Source: CAYXDO01 sp964463485 (GTDB lineage: Bacteria; Myxococcota; Kuafuiibacteriia; Kuafuiibacteriales; Kuafuiibacteriaceae). Taken from it: DNA of 64,000 nucleotides. Positions 8,437-17,201 of this stretch are shown in pieces. Location of the stretch: NCBI GenBank assembly GCA_964463485.1, contig CAYXDO010000001.1:124001-188000 (forward strand). Direction: 5' to 3'. Position numbers and translations under genes: made by a program. Below the pieces are notes generated by a model that made no database searches, was not told the DNA's origin, and worked only from the letters and a program-made list of their open reading frames with translations. The stretch's first letter is position 1; each line of letters opens with the position of its first letter.

Positions 8437-9921
8437 CTACAAGTATTTCGAGCGGAGGTAGTCGAGGAAGGGGCCGACGGACAGGCCGCGGCCCGTTGCG
8501 TTTCGTACGGTGACCTCGGCGGAGTCGAGGTAGCCGCGCCGATGCACTTGCTCGCGCAACCAGGTGAGCAGCGGAGCGAACTGGCCGTTCTCGAAGTCGG
8601 TCGTCGCGTTCGGGTGTCGAGACATGAAAGCGGACATGAGCTGGGCCGAGTACAGATTCCCGATCGTGTAGGTTGGGAAGTAGCCGATCGCGGTGGTGGC
8701 CCAATGGATGTCTTGAAGGCAACCGAGCGCGTCGTTCGGAGGGCTGACTTCCAAGTAGACGCGCATCTTCTCGTTCCACGTTTCGGGGATGGCGGACACC
8801 GGCAGGTCGCCGTCGATCAGCGCCTTTTCGAGGGCGAAGCGGACGAGGATGTGGAGGTTGTATGTGACTTCGTCGGCGTCGACACGAATGAAGCCACGTT
8901 CGACCGAGTTCACGGCGCGGTAGAACTCCTCGAGCGTCACGGACGAGAGGGGCGGAAAGGCGAGCTTGAGCTTCGGAAGGTAATGAACCCAAAAAGCGCG
9001 GCTGCGGGCGACCTGGTTCTCCCAGAGGCGGGACTGAGACTCATGCAATCCGAGGCTCGGCGCAGCGGCCAGCGGTGTACCGAAGTGTTCGGGCGAGAAG
9101 CCTTGCTCGAACATGCCATGGCCAGCCTCATGCACCGTCGAAAAGATCGCAGACAAGGGATCGGCCTCATCGATGCGAGTCGTGAGGCGGATGTCGTGCT
9201 CGGAGAGAGTTTCGGTGAACGGGTGAGTCGATCGGTCCATCCGACCGCGCCCGAGATCGAAGCCGAGGTCTTTGAGCAGGCCGACACCGAAGTCCCATTG
9301 AGCTCGGTCGGCGAAGGTGGCCTCGAGGAATTTTCGGTTTGGTCGAGGCCGCGTCGAAATTTCGCCGACGATCGGCACGAGCCCACGTTCGAGCTCGTCG
9401 AAGACGGGCTGGAGGCGAGCCGTAGTCATCTCCGGTTCGAACTCGTCGAGGAGCGCATCGTACCTACAGGCGTAGTCGCTGCCGACTCTGAGCGCGTCGG
9501 CGCGCTCCCTCGCGAGCGCGACGACGGCTTCGAGTTGGGGTTGGAACAGGGCGAAGCTCGAGGTTCGGCGGGCCTCGCGCCAGACCGAGGTGGCGATCGA
9601 TCTGGTCTGGGCGATCCGTTTGACGAGGTCCTCAGGCACTTTGAGCTCGCGATCGCGGCGCGTCTTCAGCCGTGTGGCTGCGGCGGCGGTGATGTGCGGA
9701 GCGGAGGGATCGGCGAGGACCGAGTCGATCAGGTCGCCGAGGGTAGGATCGGTGAGTCGCTGGTGGCGGATGGCGAACAGGCATGCGGTCTGGCGGCCGC
9801 GGGCCACATGGCCTTGGTTGGGGAGTTGAGTCTCCTCGTCCCACGAGAGGGCGCCGGCGATCCCGTCGAGGTCCGCGACTTCTCTCATGCGGCCGAGGAG
9901 GCGTTCAGCCGAATTGGTCAT
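8437..9921 (-). CDS. carboxypeptidase Taq (M32) metallopeptidase
   Basis: A 494-residue zinc metallocarboxypeptidase of family M32, which removes C-terminal residues in the cytoplasm. The zinc motif is HEAGH (H264, E265, H268), followed by GLHESQSRLWEN, which supplies the Glu ligand and the family's HES motif. The N-terminal ALSWDEETQLP and C-terminal DIHWATTAIGYFPTYTIGN are also M32 hallmarks. Length is normal for the family. I placed the start at the ATG at 9921, preceded by GAAAGGG; the upstream extension of the frame is not M32-like and runs into the divergent gene's promoter region. Confidence 0.95.
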   Translation of the reverse strand: MTNSAERLLGRMREVADLDGIAGALSWDEETQLPNQGHVARGRQTACLFAIRHQRLTDPTLGDLIDSVLADPSAPHITAAAATRLKTRRDRELKVPEDLVKRIAQTRSIATSVWREARRTSSFALFQPQLEAVVALARERADALRVGSDYACRYDALLDEFEPEMTTARLQPVFDELERGLVPIVGEISTRPRPNRKFLEATFADRAQWDFGVGLLKDLGFDLGRGRMDRSTHPFTETLSEHDIRLTTRIDEADPLSAIFSTVHEAGHGMFEQGFSPEHFGTPLAAAPSLGLHESQSRLWENQVARSRAFWVHYLPKLKLAFPPLSSVTLEEFYRAVNSVERGFIRVDADEVTYNLHILVRFALEKALIDGDLPVSAIPETWNEKMRVYLEVSPPNDALGCLQDIHWATTAIGYFPTYTIGNLYSAQLMSAFMSRHPNATTDFENGQFAPLLTWLREQVHRRGYLDSAEVTVRNATGRGLSVGPFLDYLRSKYL

Positions 9922-9997
9922 GGCCCTTTCGTACCATGTCTGTCGGTCCTTGTGTCCCAACGGTCCCAGCCGATCTCTGAAAATCGTCGGGCGGGGG

Positions 9998-10026
9998 TTG
10001 CACGCTCGGCAGGCTTGATCTAGGTT
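9998..10026 (+). promoter_or_regulatory. candidate sigma-70-type promoter for the epimerase-STAS cluster
   Basis: TTGCAC (9998-10003), a 17-bp spacer and TAGGTT (10021-10026) resemble -35 and -10 boxes. They lie 80 bp before the first ATG of the cluster in the only sizeable divergent gap nearby. This is pattern-based; the -10 box is a 4/6 match. Confidence 0.35.
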
Positions 10027-10105
10027 CCGGCCGCTTTCGAGACCGAGCAAGGAAGAGAGCTTCGAGGCGAACAATCGCCCGAGGGGAAGGCGCCGAGGAA
10101 CATCG

Positions 10106-11929
10106 ATGAACGAGATGAAGTTCACCTTTTCGGACACTGTCGCGGGCTATGTGCAGTCCTTCGACAAGGACACCGACAGCTACGTCGTCAAGACGAGCGA
10201 CGGGCGGGATTTCAAGGTCAAGCTGAAGAGCAACACGTACGCTCAGCTTTGTCGCAATCTCGCCGATCCGTGGTTCGACTGCACGGGCCAGATGCGACAG
10301 ATGTTGTCCCAGGAAGGTCGGTTCCTTTACACCTACGGCGTGTTCTATCCGGAAGCCGGCGGGAACGCGTACGAGGCGCAGTACATCGTATTCACGGGTC
10401 GCAAGCCCGACGAGTACGTGTTCGAGCGACCGGACTGGTGGGTCAATCAGATCCGTCAGTTGGGCGATTTCTATCTGCGGGCCCAATTTCAGGGCAAGGC
10501 GCCTGACTACAAAGAGTACCGAACGACGATCACGCTCACCGGTGAAAAGGCGAAGGACAACTACCGCCAGGAGACCGACACGATCTCGCGATTGGTCTAC
10601 GGTTTCGCGAGCGCGTACTTGCTGACGGGTGACGATCGATATCTCGAGGCTGCGGAGAAGGGGACTGAGTACCTCCGCGACCACATGCGGTTCTACGATG
10701 CGGACGAGAACATCGTCTATTGGTACCACGGCATCGACATTCGGGGCACGCGGGAGGAGAAGGTCTTCGGTTCCGAGTTCGGAGACGACTACATGGCCAT
10801 TCCGGCCTACGAGCAGATCTATGCGCTCGCCGGGCCGATTCAGACTTACCGCATCACCGGCGATCCGCGGATTCTGAAGGACGCAGAGATGACGGTCGAC
10901 TTGTTCGACCGCTTCTACCTCGACAAAGCCAAGGGCGGCTATTTCTCGCACCTCGACCCGATCACCCTCGACGCGCGTTCGGACTCATTGGGCGCGAACA
11001 AGGGCAAGAAGAACTGGAACTCGGTCGGCGACCATGCGCCCGCGTATCTGATCAACTTGTACCTTGCGACGGGTGAGAACAAGTACGCGACGTTCCTCGA
11101 GTACACGTTCGACACGATCACGAAGTACTTCCCGAACTACGACGAGAGCCCGTACGTGCAGGAGAAGTTCTTCGAGGACTGGTCTGCCGACCGAACTCAC
11201 ATGTGGCAGCAGAATCGCGGCGTGGTGGGTCACAACCTCAAGATCGCCTGGAACTTGATGCGCATGCAGAGCCTCAAGGCGAAGAAGGACTACGAGAACT
11301 TCGCTCGCCGGATCGCCGACGTGATGCCGAAGGTCGGTGGGGACGCGCAGCGGGGCGGTTGGTACGACGTTCAAGAGCGCATGAAGGGTCCGGGCGAGGA
11401 GTGGCATCGGTTCGCCTTCCACGACCGCAAGGCCTGGTGGCAGCAAGAACAGGGCATCTTGGCGTACCTGATCTTGAAGGGCGTGCTTGGGGACGACAAA
11501 TTCCTGAAGTATGCGAGGGAATCGAGCGCCTTCTACAACGCGTTCTTCCTCGACCACGACGACGGCGCGGTCTACTTCAACGTGATGGCGAGCGGGCTTC
11601 CGTACCTGATGGGTACGGAGCGACTCAAGGGCAGCCACTCGATGAGTGGCTATCACAGCTTCGAGCTCGCCTACCTCGCCCAGACCTACACGAACTTGAT
11701 GATCACGAAGCAGCCGCTCGACTTGTATTTCAAGCCGATGCCGGGTGGCTTCAAACGAAACATTCTGCGCGTGTCGCCGGACATTTTGCCTCCGGGCAGC
11801 ATCAAGATCACCGACGTTTGGGTCAATGACGAGCCGTACACGAACTTCGACGCCGAGGGCCTGACCGTGAAGATCCCGGAGACGAAGGAACGTCCGCGTA
11901 TCAAAGTGCGCGTGGCGCCGACTCGGTGA
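10106..11929 (+). CDS. AGE-family (N-acylglucosamine 2-epimerase-like) protein
   Basis: A 607-residue protein with the (alpha/alpha)6-barrel character of the AGE/cellobiose-2-epimerase superfamily. It has repeated Trp/His/Glu-rich helices, including YWYHGIDIRGT, HMWQQNRGVVGHNLKIAWNL (the central His and Asn of AGE enzymes) and HDRKAWWQQEQG near the C-terminus. About 100 extra N-terminal residues look beta-rich, and the C-terminal ~70 residues look like a small beta domain. There is no signal peptide, so it is cytoplasmic. GAGGA precedes the ATG. Its stop overlaps the start of the downstream STAS gene, so the two are coupled. The matching position in the cyanobacterial icfG cluster also holds an AGE-like gene. 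The substrate (a sugar epimerised or isomerised at C2) cannot be told from sequence. Confidence 0.82.
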   Translation: MNEMKFTFSDTVAGYVQSFDKDTDSYVVKTSDGRDFKVKLKSNTYAQLCRNLADPWFDCTGQMRQMLSQEGRFLYTYGVFYPEAGGNAYEAQYIVFTGRKPDEYVFERPDWWVNQIRQLGDFYLRAQFQGKAPDYKEYRTTITLTGEKAKDNYRQETDTISRLVYGFASAYLLTGDDRYLEAAEKGTEYLRDHMRFYDADENIVYWYHGIDIRGTREEKVFGSEFGDDYMAIPAYEQIYALAGPIQTYRITGDPRILKDAEMTVDLFDRFYLDKAKGGYFSHLDPITLDARSDSLGANKGKKNWNSVGDHAPAYLINLYLATGENKYATFLEYTFDTITKYFPNYDESPYVQEKFFEDWSADRTHMWQQNRGVVGHNLKIAWNLMRMQSLKAKKDYENFARRIADVMPKVGGDAQRGGWYDVQERMKGPGEEWHRFAFHDRKAWWQQEQGILAYLILKGVLGDDKFLKYARESSAFYNAFFLDHDDGAVYFNVMASGLPYLMGTERLKGSHSMSGYHSFELAYLAQTYTNLMITKQPLDLYFKPMPGGFKRNILRVSPDILPPGSIKITDVWVNDEPYTNFDAEGLTVKIPETKERPRIKVRVAPTR

Positions 11930-12270
11930 TGGCGATGGACATCGAGGTTCGCAAGGAAGGTCCGGTCACCTGTGTGGCGATCGGGTTCGACATCGACGGC
12001 AAGACCGCTCCGGACGTCCAGGCCAAGGTGCTTGGGTTGGTGGAGAAGAACGGTCGGCTGCTGCTCGATTTTTCGAAAGTCGGGTACATGTCGAGCGCGG
12101 GCCTGCGGGTGCTGCTGACGACCCATCGTCAAGTCACCGCCAACCAGGCGAAGCTCGTGCTGGTGGGTTTGTCGGAGGACCTGAAGGAAGTCATGGGAGC
12201 GACTGGGTTCCTGTCGTTCTTCACGATCCACGAGACGCTCGCCGAGGGGCTCGCGGCGCTTGCTTCCTGA
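11929..12270 (+). CDS. STAS-domain anti-sigma factor antagonist (first copy)
   Basis: A small single-domain STAS protein of 113 residues from the ATG at 11929, which overlaps the previous stop as TGATG; a GTG at 11926 is the alternative. VGYMSSAGLRVLL is the phosphorylation loop of SpoIIAA/RsbV antagonists, with Ser56 aligned to the regulated serine. In this family the unphosphorylated form binds the partner ATPase/kinase and frees its target; phosphorylation breaks the interaction. The partners encoded just downstream are the ATPase at 14970 and the PP2C phosphatase at 15426. Unlike the second copy, it sits between two carbohydrate enzymes. Confidence 0.92.
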   Translation: MAMDIEVRKEGPVTCVAIGFDIDGKTAPDVQAKVLGLVEKNGRLLLDFSKVGYMSSAGLRVLLTTHRQVTANQAKLVLVGLSEDLKEVMGATGFLSFFTIHETLAEGLAALAS

Positions 12271-12316
12271 CGGGCGGGCGAGCTTTGGCTCGTCGTCCGT
12301 CGTTCGACGATTTGGA

Positions 12317-12358
12317 CTCTTCGGAGGGGCTCGGGCAGCTCGAGCCTCCTCCGAAGAG
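12317..12358 (+). terminator. long inverted repeat (hairpin) inside the cluster, before the debranching enzyme
   Basis: CTCTTCGGAGG pairs exactly with CCTCCGAAGAG, and inside it GGCTCG pairs with CGAGCC across a 7-nt loop with one bulged T. This gives about 17 bp of stem. No T-tract follows, so it is not a textbook intrinsic terminator. It could be a partial terminator/attenuator, a processing site or an mRNA-stability element separating the first two genes from the rest. Confidence 0.55.
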
Positions 12359-12390
12359 GTGATTTCTGAGGCAAATGCCTGGAGGACTTG

Positions 12391-14553
12391 GTGCAGCGCA
12401 TCGACGTCTACCCGACTCACGTCTACGAGGGATACAAGGTCCGTCCGGGACGTCCGTACCCCTTCGGCGCCCAGCTCGTTCCGGGAGGAATCAACTTCTC
12501 GGTCTTTTCGCGCCACGCCGACTATTGCGTGCTGGTGTTGTTCGAGAAGGGATCCGAGAAGCCCATGGTGGAGATTCCGTTCCGCGGCGTCTTCAAGCGG
12601 GCCGACAACGGGGACCCGACTTGGGGTGAGTTTCGAATCGGCAACGTGTTTGCGATGACCGTATTCGACCTCGACCATGAGAACCTCGAATATGGCTATC
12701 GAATGAACGCTCCTCATGGCAAGGCCGAGCGCGGCAAGCCCGGGTTTCATCGATTCGATCCGACCGTGGTCCTCCTCGATCCCTACGCCAAGTCGATTGG
12801 TGGTCGTGACGTTTGGGGAGAGCTCCCGGACTGGAACGCTCAGTTCCAGTATCGGGGCCGCATCGTTCAGGAAGACTTCGACTGGGAGGGCGACCGACCG
12901 CTCGAGATTCCGCTCGAAGACCTCGTGATTTACGAGATGCACGTCCGCAGCTTCACGAAGCACCCGACCGCGAAGGTGCGCAGCCCCGGGACGTTCGCGG
13001 CGCTTCGAGACAAGATCCCCTACTTGAAGGATCTCGGAGTGAACTGCGTGGAGCTCATGCCGATCTTCGAGTTCGACGAGTTCGAGCACTCTCGGAAGAG
13101 TCCAGTGACGGACGAGATGCTCTACAACTACTGGGGCTACAGCACGGTGGGCTTCTTCGCGCCGAAGGCTGGATTTGCGGCGACGGGGCGGATGCAAGAC
13201 GGCACCATGGTGGCTGACGAGCTTCGGGCGACGGTGCGGGAGCTCCATCGAGCGGGGATCGAGGTGATGCTCGACGTGGTGTTCAATCACACCGCGGAAG
13301 GTAATGAGTACGGTCCGACGATCTCGTTCAAGGGGATCGACAATCCGACGTATTATATGCTCACGCCGGAAGGGTACTATTTCAATTTCAGCGGCACCGG
13401 CAACACGTTGAACTGCAACAATCCGATCGTCCGCAACATGGTGCTCGATGCGCTGCGGCATTGGGCGTCCGAGTTCCACATCGACGGTTTCCGGTTCGAC
13501 CTCGCGGCCATTTTGGGTCGCGACGCCTGGGGTGCTCCGCTCTCGAACCCTCCGCTCCTGGAGGCGCTCGCGCACGATCCGATTTTGGGGAAGTGCAAGC
13601 TCGTTGCGGAGGCATGGGATGCCGGTGGGTTGTACCAGGTCGGTTCATTTCCGTCCTACGGGCGGTGGGCCGAGTGGAATGGAAAGTACCGCGACAACGT
13701 GCGGCGATTCTTGAAAGGCGACGAGGGGCTCGCTGGCGCGGTCGCCCAGGCCGTGCAAGGGTCGCCGGATTTGTACCAGACTCGAGGACCCACCGCTTCG
13801 ATCAATTTTATCACCTGTCATGACGGCATGACCATGATGGATTTGGTTTCTTACAACCAGAAGCACAACGAAGCGAACGGCGAAGAGAACCGAGACGGCA
13901 ACGACGACAACTACAGCTGGAATTGTGGCGTCGAAGGACCCTCTGACGACCCGGAGATCAACCGCGTGCGGGAGCGTCAGATCAAGAACGCCATGGCGCT
14001 CTTGTTGACCAGCCACGGCGTGCCCATGATTCTGATGGGAGACGAGGTCGGCCGTACTCAAAAGGGCAACAACAACACGTACTGCCACGACAATGACCTG
14101 AATTGGCTCGATTGGACCCTGCTCGAGAAGCACAGGAGCATCCATCGCTTCGTTCGATCGATGATCAAGCTGCGCCATGCGCACCCCGTCCTTCGGACGA
14201 AGGAGCACATGAAGAACCGGGATACCGTCGGTAGCGGCTTTCCTGACGTGAGTTGGCACGGAGTCGAGGCCTGGAAGCCCGATTGGAATGGTCGGTCTTT
14301 GGCGTATTTGTTGTGCGGTCGTCACGCCAGGGACGGCGAAGACGACTACGTTTATGTTGCGACGAACAGTTATTGGGATGCGTTGAGCTTCGAGCTTCCG
14401 CGCTTGCCAGCCGGTATGAGTTGGCACGTCTTCGCGAACACCGGGGTCGACTCCCCCGGAGACGCCGCGGAGTTGGGCAAGGAACCTCGGCTCGAGGATC
14501 AGAATCGGTTTCTGATGGGTCCGCGCTCCGTCGCGGTGCTCATCGGGCGTTAG
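12391..14553 (+). CDS. glgX: glycogen debranching enzyme / isoamylase (GH13)
   Basis: A 720-residue alpha-amylase-family enzyme of the GlgX/TreX isoamylase type, which cleaves alpha-1,6 branches of glycogen or limit dextrin. An N-terminal CBM48-like region (PFGAQLVPGGINFSVFSRHA) precedes the barrel. Conserved regions are complete: DVVFNHT; GFRFDLA with nucleophile Asp370; VAEAWDAGG with acid/base Glu407; and CHDG with Asp478. I chose GTG at 12391 because GGAGG lies 5 nt upstream; TTG at 12388 is too close to it. It is flanked by STAS genes rather than by other glg genes, which points to regulation through the partner switch or a scaffolded role. Confidence 0.93.
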   Translation: MQRIDVYPTHVYEGYKVRPGRPYPFGAQLVPGGINFSVFSRHADYCVLVLFEKGSEKPMVEIPFRGVFKRADNGDPTWGEFRIGNVFAMTVFDLDHENLEYGYRMNAPHGKAERGKPGFHRFDPTVVLLDPYAKSIGGRDVWGELPDWNAQFQYRGRIVQEDFDWEGDRPLEIPLEDLVIYEMHVRSFTKHPTAKVRSPGTFAALRDKIPYLKDLGVNCVELMPIFEFDEFEHSRKSPVTDEMLYNYWGYSTVGFFAPKAGFAATGRMQDGTMVADELRATVRELHRAGIEVMLDVVFNHTAEGNEYGPTISFKGIDNPTYYMLTPEGYYFNFSGTGNTLNCNNPIVRNMVLDALRHWASEFHIDGFRFDLAAILGRDAWGAPLSNPPLLEALAHDPILGKCKLVAEAWDAGGLYQVGSFPSYGRWAEWNGKYRDNVRRFLKGDEGLAGAVAQAVQGSPDLYQTRGPTASINFITCHDGMTMMDLVSYNQKHNEANGEENRDGNDDNYSWNCGVEGPSDDPEINRVRERQIKNAMALLLTSHGVPMILMGDEVGRTQKGNNNTYCHDNDLNWLDWTLLEKHRSIHRFVRSMIKLRHAHPVLRTKEHMKNRDTVGSGFPDVSWHGVEAWKPDWNGRSLAYLLCGRHARDGEDDYVYVATNSYWDALSFELPRLPAGMSWHVFANTGVDSPGDAAELGKEPRLEDQNRFLMGPRSVAVLIGR

Positions 14554-14624
14554 TGAGCGAGTGCGGCCGGAGCTCCGGCCGATCGTACGAGTCGGCCGAG
14601 GGCCGAAGGAAGAGGAGATCGAAG

Positions 14625-14960
14625 ATGGCTTTTGATGTGACTCTCAGCGTCGAGAACGGAATTGCCAAGGTAGCGCTCAAAGGTGAGTTGGACGCGGCGG
14701 CCGCGCCCAAGTTCAAAACGGCAGTGGAGCAGGCGGCCGAGGCCAAGGCCAAAAAGCTGGTCCTGATGATGGATGGGCTCGAGTACATGGCGAGCGCGGG
14801 CCTCCGGGTGCTCATCTTTGCCAAGCAGAAGATGGGTCCTTCGGTCGGCGTCTTCGTCGTCGGCGCACGCGATGCGGTCGTCGAGTCGATCGAGATGACG
14901 GGATTCCATCAGAGCGTCACGATGCTCCCGTCTTACGACGCGAGCTTGATCGAGAAGTGA
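14625..14960 (+). CDS. STAS-domain anti-sigma factor antagonist (second copy)
   Basis: A 111-residue STAS protein. EYMASAGLRVL is the antagonist phosphorylation loop, with Ser57 at the expected site. GGAG lies upstream of the ATG. It precedes the ATPase gene by 9 bp and so is the likelier direct partner, as in spoIIAA-spoIIAB and rsbV-rsbW pairs. It is clearly related to, but not a recent duplicate of, the first STAS gene: outside the loop the two sequences differ widely. Two antagonists feeding one ATPase would allow two inputs or outputs. Confidence 0.93.
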   Translation: MAFDVTLSVENGIAKVALKGELDAAAAPKFKTAVEQAAEAKAKKLVLMMDGLEYMASAGLRVLIFAKQKMGPSVGVFVVGARDAVVESIEMTGFHQSVTMLPSYDASLIEK

Positions 14961-14969
14961 GCTCCGTCG

Positions 14970-15392
14970 ATGGAGCCCCTGACTCTCCCTGGAAACCTCG
15001 AGTCTCTCACCCCGGTTCGTGACTACGTCAAAGCGGCCGCGGCCCTGGCGGGCCTCGACAAGAAGGTAACGTACCGTCTCATGCTGGCGGTCGACGAGGT
15101 CGCTACCAACGTCGTGGTGCATGGGTACGAGGAGGCCGGCCTCGCTGGGCCGATGACGATCTCGGCCGAGGTGGACACCAGCGCGCTCGTCATCATACTC
15201 GAGGACGTAGGGGTCGAGTATGATGACAGTCGCCGTGGCACGCCCGACGACCTCGACAAACCCATCGAGGAGCGAGAAATTGGCGGCCTTGGAGTGTTCC
15301 TCGCCGTCGAAGGTGTGGACGAGTACAAGTATAAACGCGTCGATGGGAAGAATCGGCGCACGTTCGTGATCAAGCGGACCGCGGGTGGTTGA
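14970..15392 (+). CDS. anti-sigma-type ATP-binding protein (RsbW/SpoIIAB-like)
   Basis: A 140-residue GHKL-fold ATPase. The N-box is DEVATNVVVHGY (Asn47), the G1 box VGVEYDD and the G2 box GGLGVFLAV. There is no DHp domain, so it is of the serine-kinase/anti-sigma type rather than a histidine kinase. In this family it phosphorylates the STAS partner serine and, when free, holds a target protein. No sigma factor gene is adjacent, so the target may be encoded elsewhere or may not be a sigma factor, as proposed for the cyanobacterial IcfG network. It is tightly packed between the second STAS gene and the phosphatase gene. Confidence 0.92.
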   Translation: MEPLTLPGNLESLTPVRDYVKAAAALAGLDKKVTYRLMLAVDEVATNVVVHGYEEAGLAGPMTISAEVDTSALVIILEDVGVEYDDSRRGTPDDLDKPIEEREIGGLGVFLAVEGVDEYKYKRVDGKNRRTFVIKRTAGG

Positions 15393-15425
15393 GCCGCCCG
15401 TGGGGAGCGCCCCAGGAGGTGCCGA

Positions 15426-17201
15426 ATGCTGAGTACTCAGGAGATCGTTGGGATCCTGGGGCGCTGCGACATTTTTGCCGGCATGGCCCAGGACCGGCTG
15501 TTGGACCTAGCCAAGAGCGCGGACGTCATCGACGTCAAAGATGGCTCCCGGGTCTTCACCGAGGGCGAGCCTGGCCACGACATGCACGTCGTGGCGTCGG
15601 GCGTCGTGCGAATTCATCGCGGTGAAAAAGCGCTTCGCCAGCTCGCCGCTTCGTCGGTGTTTGGCGAGATGGCGTTGCTCGATCCGGGCAGCAAACGCGC
15701 GGCGTCGGCCACGGCCGACGGACCCGCCGTGCTTTTACGGTTCGACCGCGAGACCTTCATGCGGATCGTGGAGAACCGCCCGGAGGTGTTGCTGGCGATG
15801 CTGCGGGAGTTCTCCAAACGTGTGAATGCGTACATCTTCGACCTCGCCCAAGTTCGGCACGTGCTCGAAGAGGTGATCTTGCCCCTGGGAGTCGCGCTGT
15901 CGTCGGAGAGTGTCGAGCGGCTGCTCGAGCGCATCTTGATCGAAGCGCAGCGACTCACACGGGCCGACGGAGGAACGCTGTACTTGCGAAGAGGCGAGGA
16001 GCTGGCGTTCACCATCATGATGTGTGAGTCGCTGAGGGTCGCCAAGGGCACGGGCTTCGAAGAGCCCATCACGCTCGCGCCGTTGCCTTTGGTCGGAGCG
16101 GACGGAGAACCGAACCTGGCGAACATCGCTTCTTTCGTCACCCACATGGGTTATGGGATCAACATCCCAGACGTCTACGAAGTGAAGGAGTTCGATTTTT
16201 CGGGGACTCGAGCCTTCGACAAAGCGAACAATTTCCGCACTCGCTCGTGTCTGACGACGCCGCTCAGAGATCACGAGAAGAACGTAATCGGCGTCCTGCA
16301 GCTGATCAACGCGAGAGATGGTTCGGGCTCGCCTGTGCCTTTCTCGAGCTATCATGAGCTCATCGTCGAGTCGCTGGCTTCGCAAGCGGCCATGGCGCTC
16401 AATACCCAGAACCTGCTGAAGCGGCAGCGGGAGCTCGCGAGGTTGGAGCACGACATTCACGTCGCGCGACAGATTCAAGCAGACTTCTTGCCAGACACGA
16501 TTCCGCAGCCCGAAGGGTACGAGCTCGACAGTCGATTCCGCCCAGCTCGCCAGGTCGGTGGAGATTTCTACGATGCGTTCCCGACCACCGGCGGTCGGAT
16601 CGGATTCGTGATTGCCGATGTGTGCGACAAAGGCGTAGGGGCGGCCCTCTTCATGGCGTTGTCTAGGAGCCTCGTGCGGGCCTTCTCGTGGTTGGACTCC
16701 GCGCCGAGCGGGTCCCCGGAGCTCGCTGCGGCGGCTGAGCCCATCACGCGGGCGAACGACTACATCACGAGCTTCCACAACAAGATGAACATGTTCGTGA
16801 CGTTGTTCTACGGCGTGCTCGACCCCGCCACCGGGGCCATGCAGTACATCAACGCCGGGCACAACCCGCCGCTGGTGATCGGAAGCAACGGGAAAATCAA
16901 GGCTCGCTTGGCGCTGACTGGACCCGCGGTGGGTATGATTCCGGGAGCAGTTTTCAAGACCGGACAGCTTCAGCTCGAACCCGGCGACGTCTTTTATGGG
17001 TACACCGACGGAGTCACCGAGGCGCGAGACCCCACCGGCGGGTTCTGGTCCGAGAAAAAACTCCAGGCCGTACTCAGCGAGATCGGAAATCGAACCGCCA
17101 CCGACGTCCTCGAGCTCGTCGATACTCATCTCAAAGCGCACGTGAAGGACGCCGAGCCGTCGGACGACATCACGATGTTGGCCATCCGACGGAAGCCCTG
17201 A
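15426..17201 (+). CDS. cNMP-binding/GAF/PP2C (SpoIIE-type) phosphatase, IcfG-like
   Basis: A 591-residue sensor phosphatase. Residues ~1-125 are a cyclic-nucleotide-binding-like domain (FTEGEPGHDMHVVASG, then VFGEMALLDPG). Residues ~155-330 are a GAF domain (ADGGTLYLRRGEEL, then SCLTTPLRD). Residues ~345-590 are a PPM/SpoIIE phosphatase with GGDFYDAF, IADVCDKGVGAALFM, NAGHNPPL and YTDGVTEARD; the Asp residues in these bind the two metals. Its role should be to dephosphorylate the STAS proteins, resetting the switch. AGGAGGT precedes the ATG. Cyanobacterial IcfG is a GAF-PP2C protein; an added cNMP-binding domain would let second-messenger levels set the switch. It is the last gene of the cluster. 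Confidence 0.93.
   Translation: MLSTQEIVGILGRCDIFAGMAQDRLLDLAKSADVIDVKDGSRVFTEGEPGHDMHVVASGVVRIHRGEKALRQLAASSVFGEMALLDPGSKRAASATADGPAVLLRFDRETFMRIVENRPEVLLAMLREFSKRVNAYIFDLAQVRHVLEEVILPLGVALSSESVERLLERILIEAQRLTRADGGTLYLRRGEELAFTIMMCESLRVAKGTGFEEPITLAPLPLVGADGEPNLANIASFVTHMGYGINIPDVYEVKEFDFSGTRAFDKANNFRTRSCLTTPLRDHEKNVIGVLQLINARDGSGSPVPFSSYHELIVESLASQAAMALNTQNLLKRQRELARLEHDIHVARQIQADFLPDTIPQPEGYELDSRFRPARQVGGDFYDAFPTTGGRIGFVIADVCDKGVGAALFMALSRSLVRAFSWLDSAPSGSPELAAAAEPITRANDYITSFHNKMNMFVTLFYGVLDPATGAMQYINAGHNPPLVIGSNGKIKARLALTGPAVGMIPGAVFKTGQLQLEPGDVFYGYTDGVTEARDPTGGFWSEKKLQAVLSEIGNRTATDVLELVDTHLKAHVKDAEPSDDITMLAIRRKP

Noticed and set aside
8542..10023. Long plus-strand open frame of ~490 codons
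   Set aside because: It lies antisense to the M32 carboxypeptidase, whose zinc motif and family signatures are intact. High GC creates long antisense frames; the translation has no family features.
9922..10137. Longer N-terminus of the M32 carboxypeptidase
   Set aside because: The upstream codons overlap the divergent gene, and the ATG at 9921 has a good ribosome site and a family-like start.
11686..13575. Long minus-strand open frame of ~630 codons
   Set aside because: Antisense to the epimerase, STAS and glgX genes and crosses their boundaries, so it cannot be a real gene alongside them.
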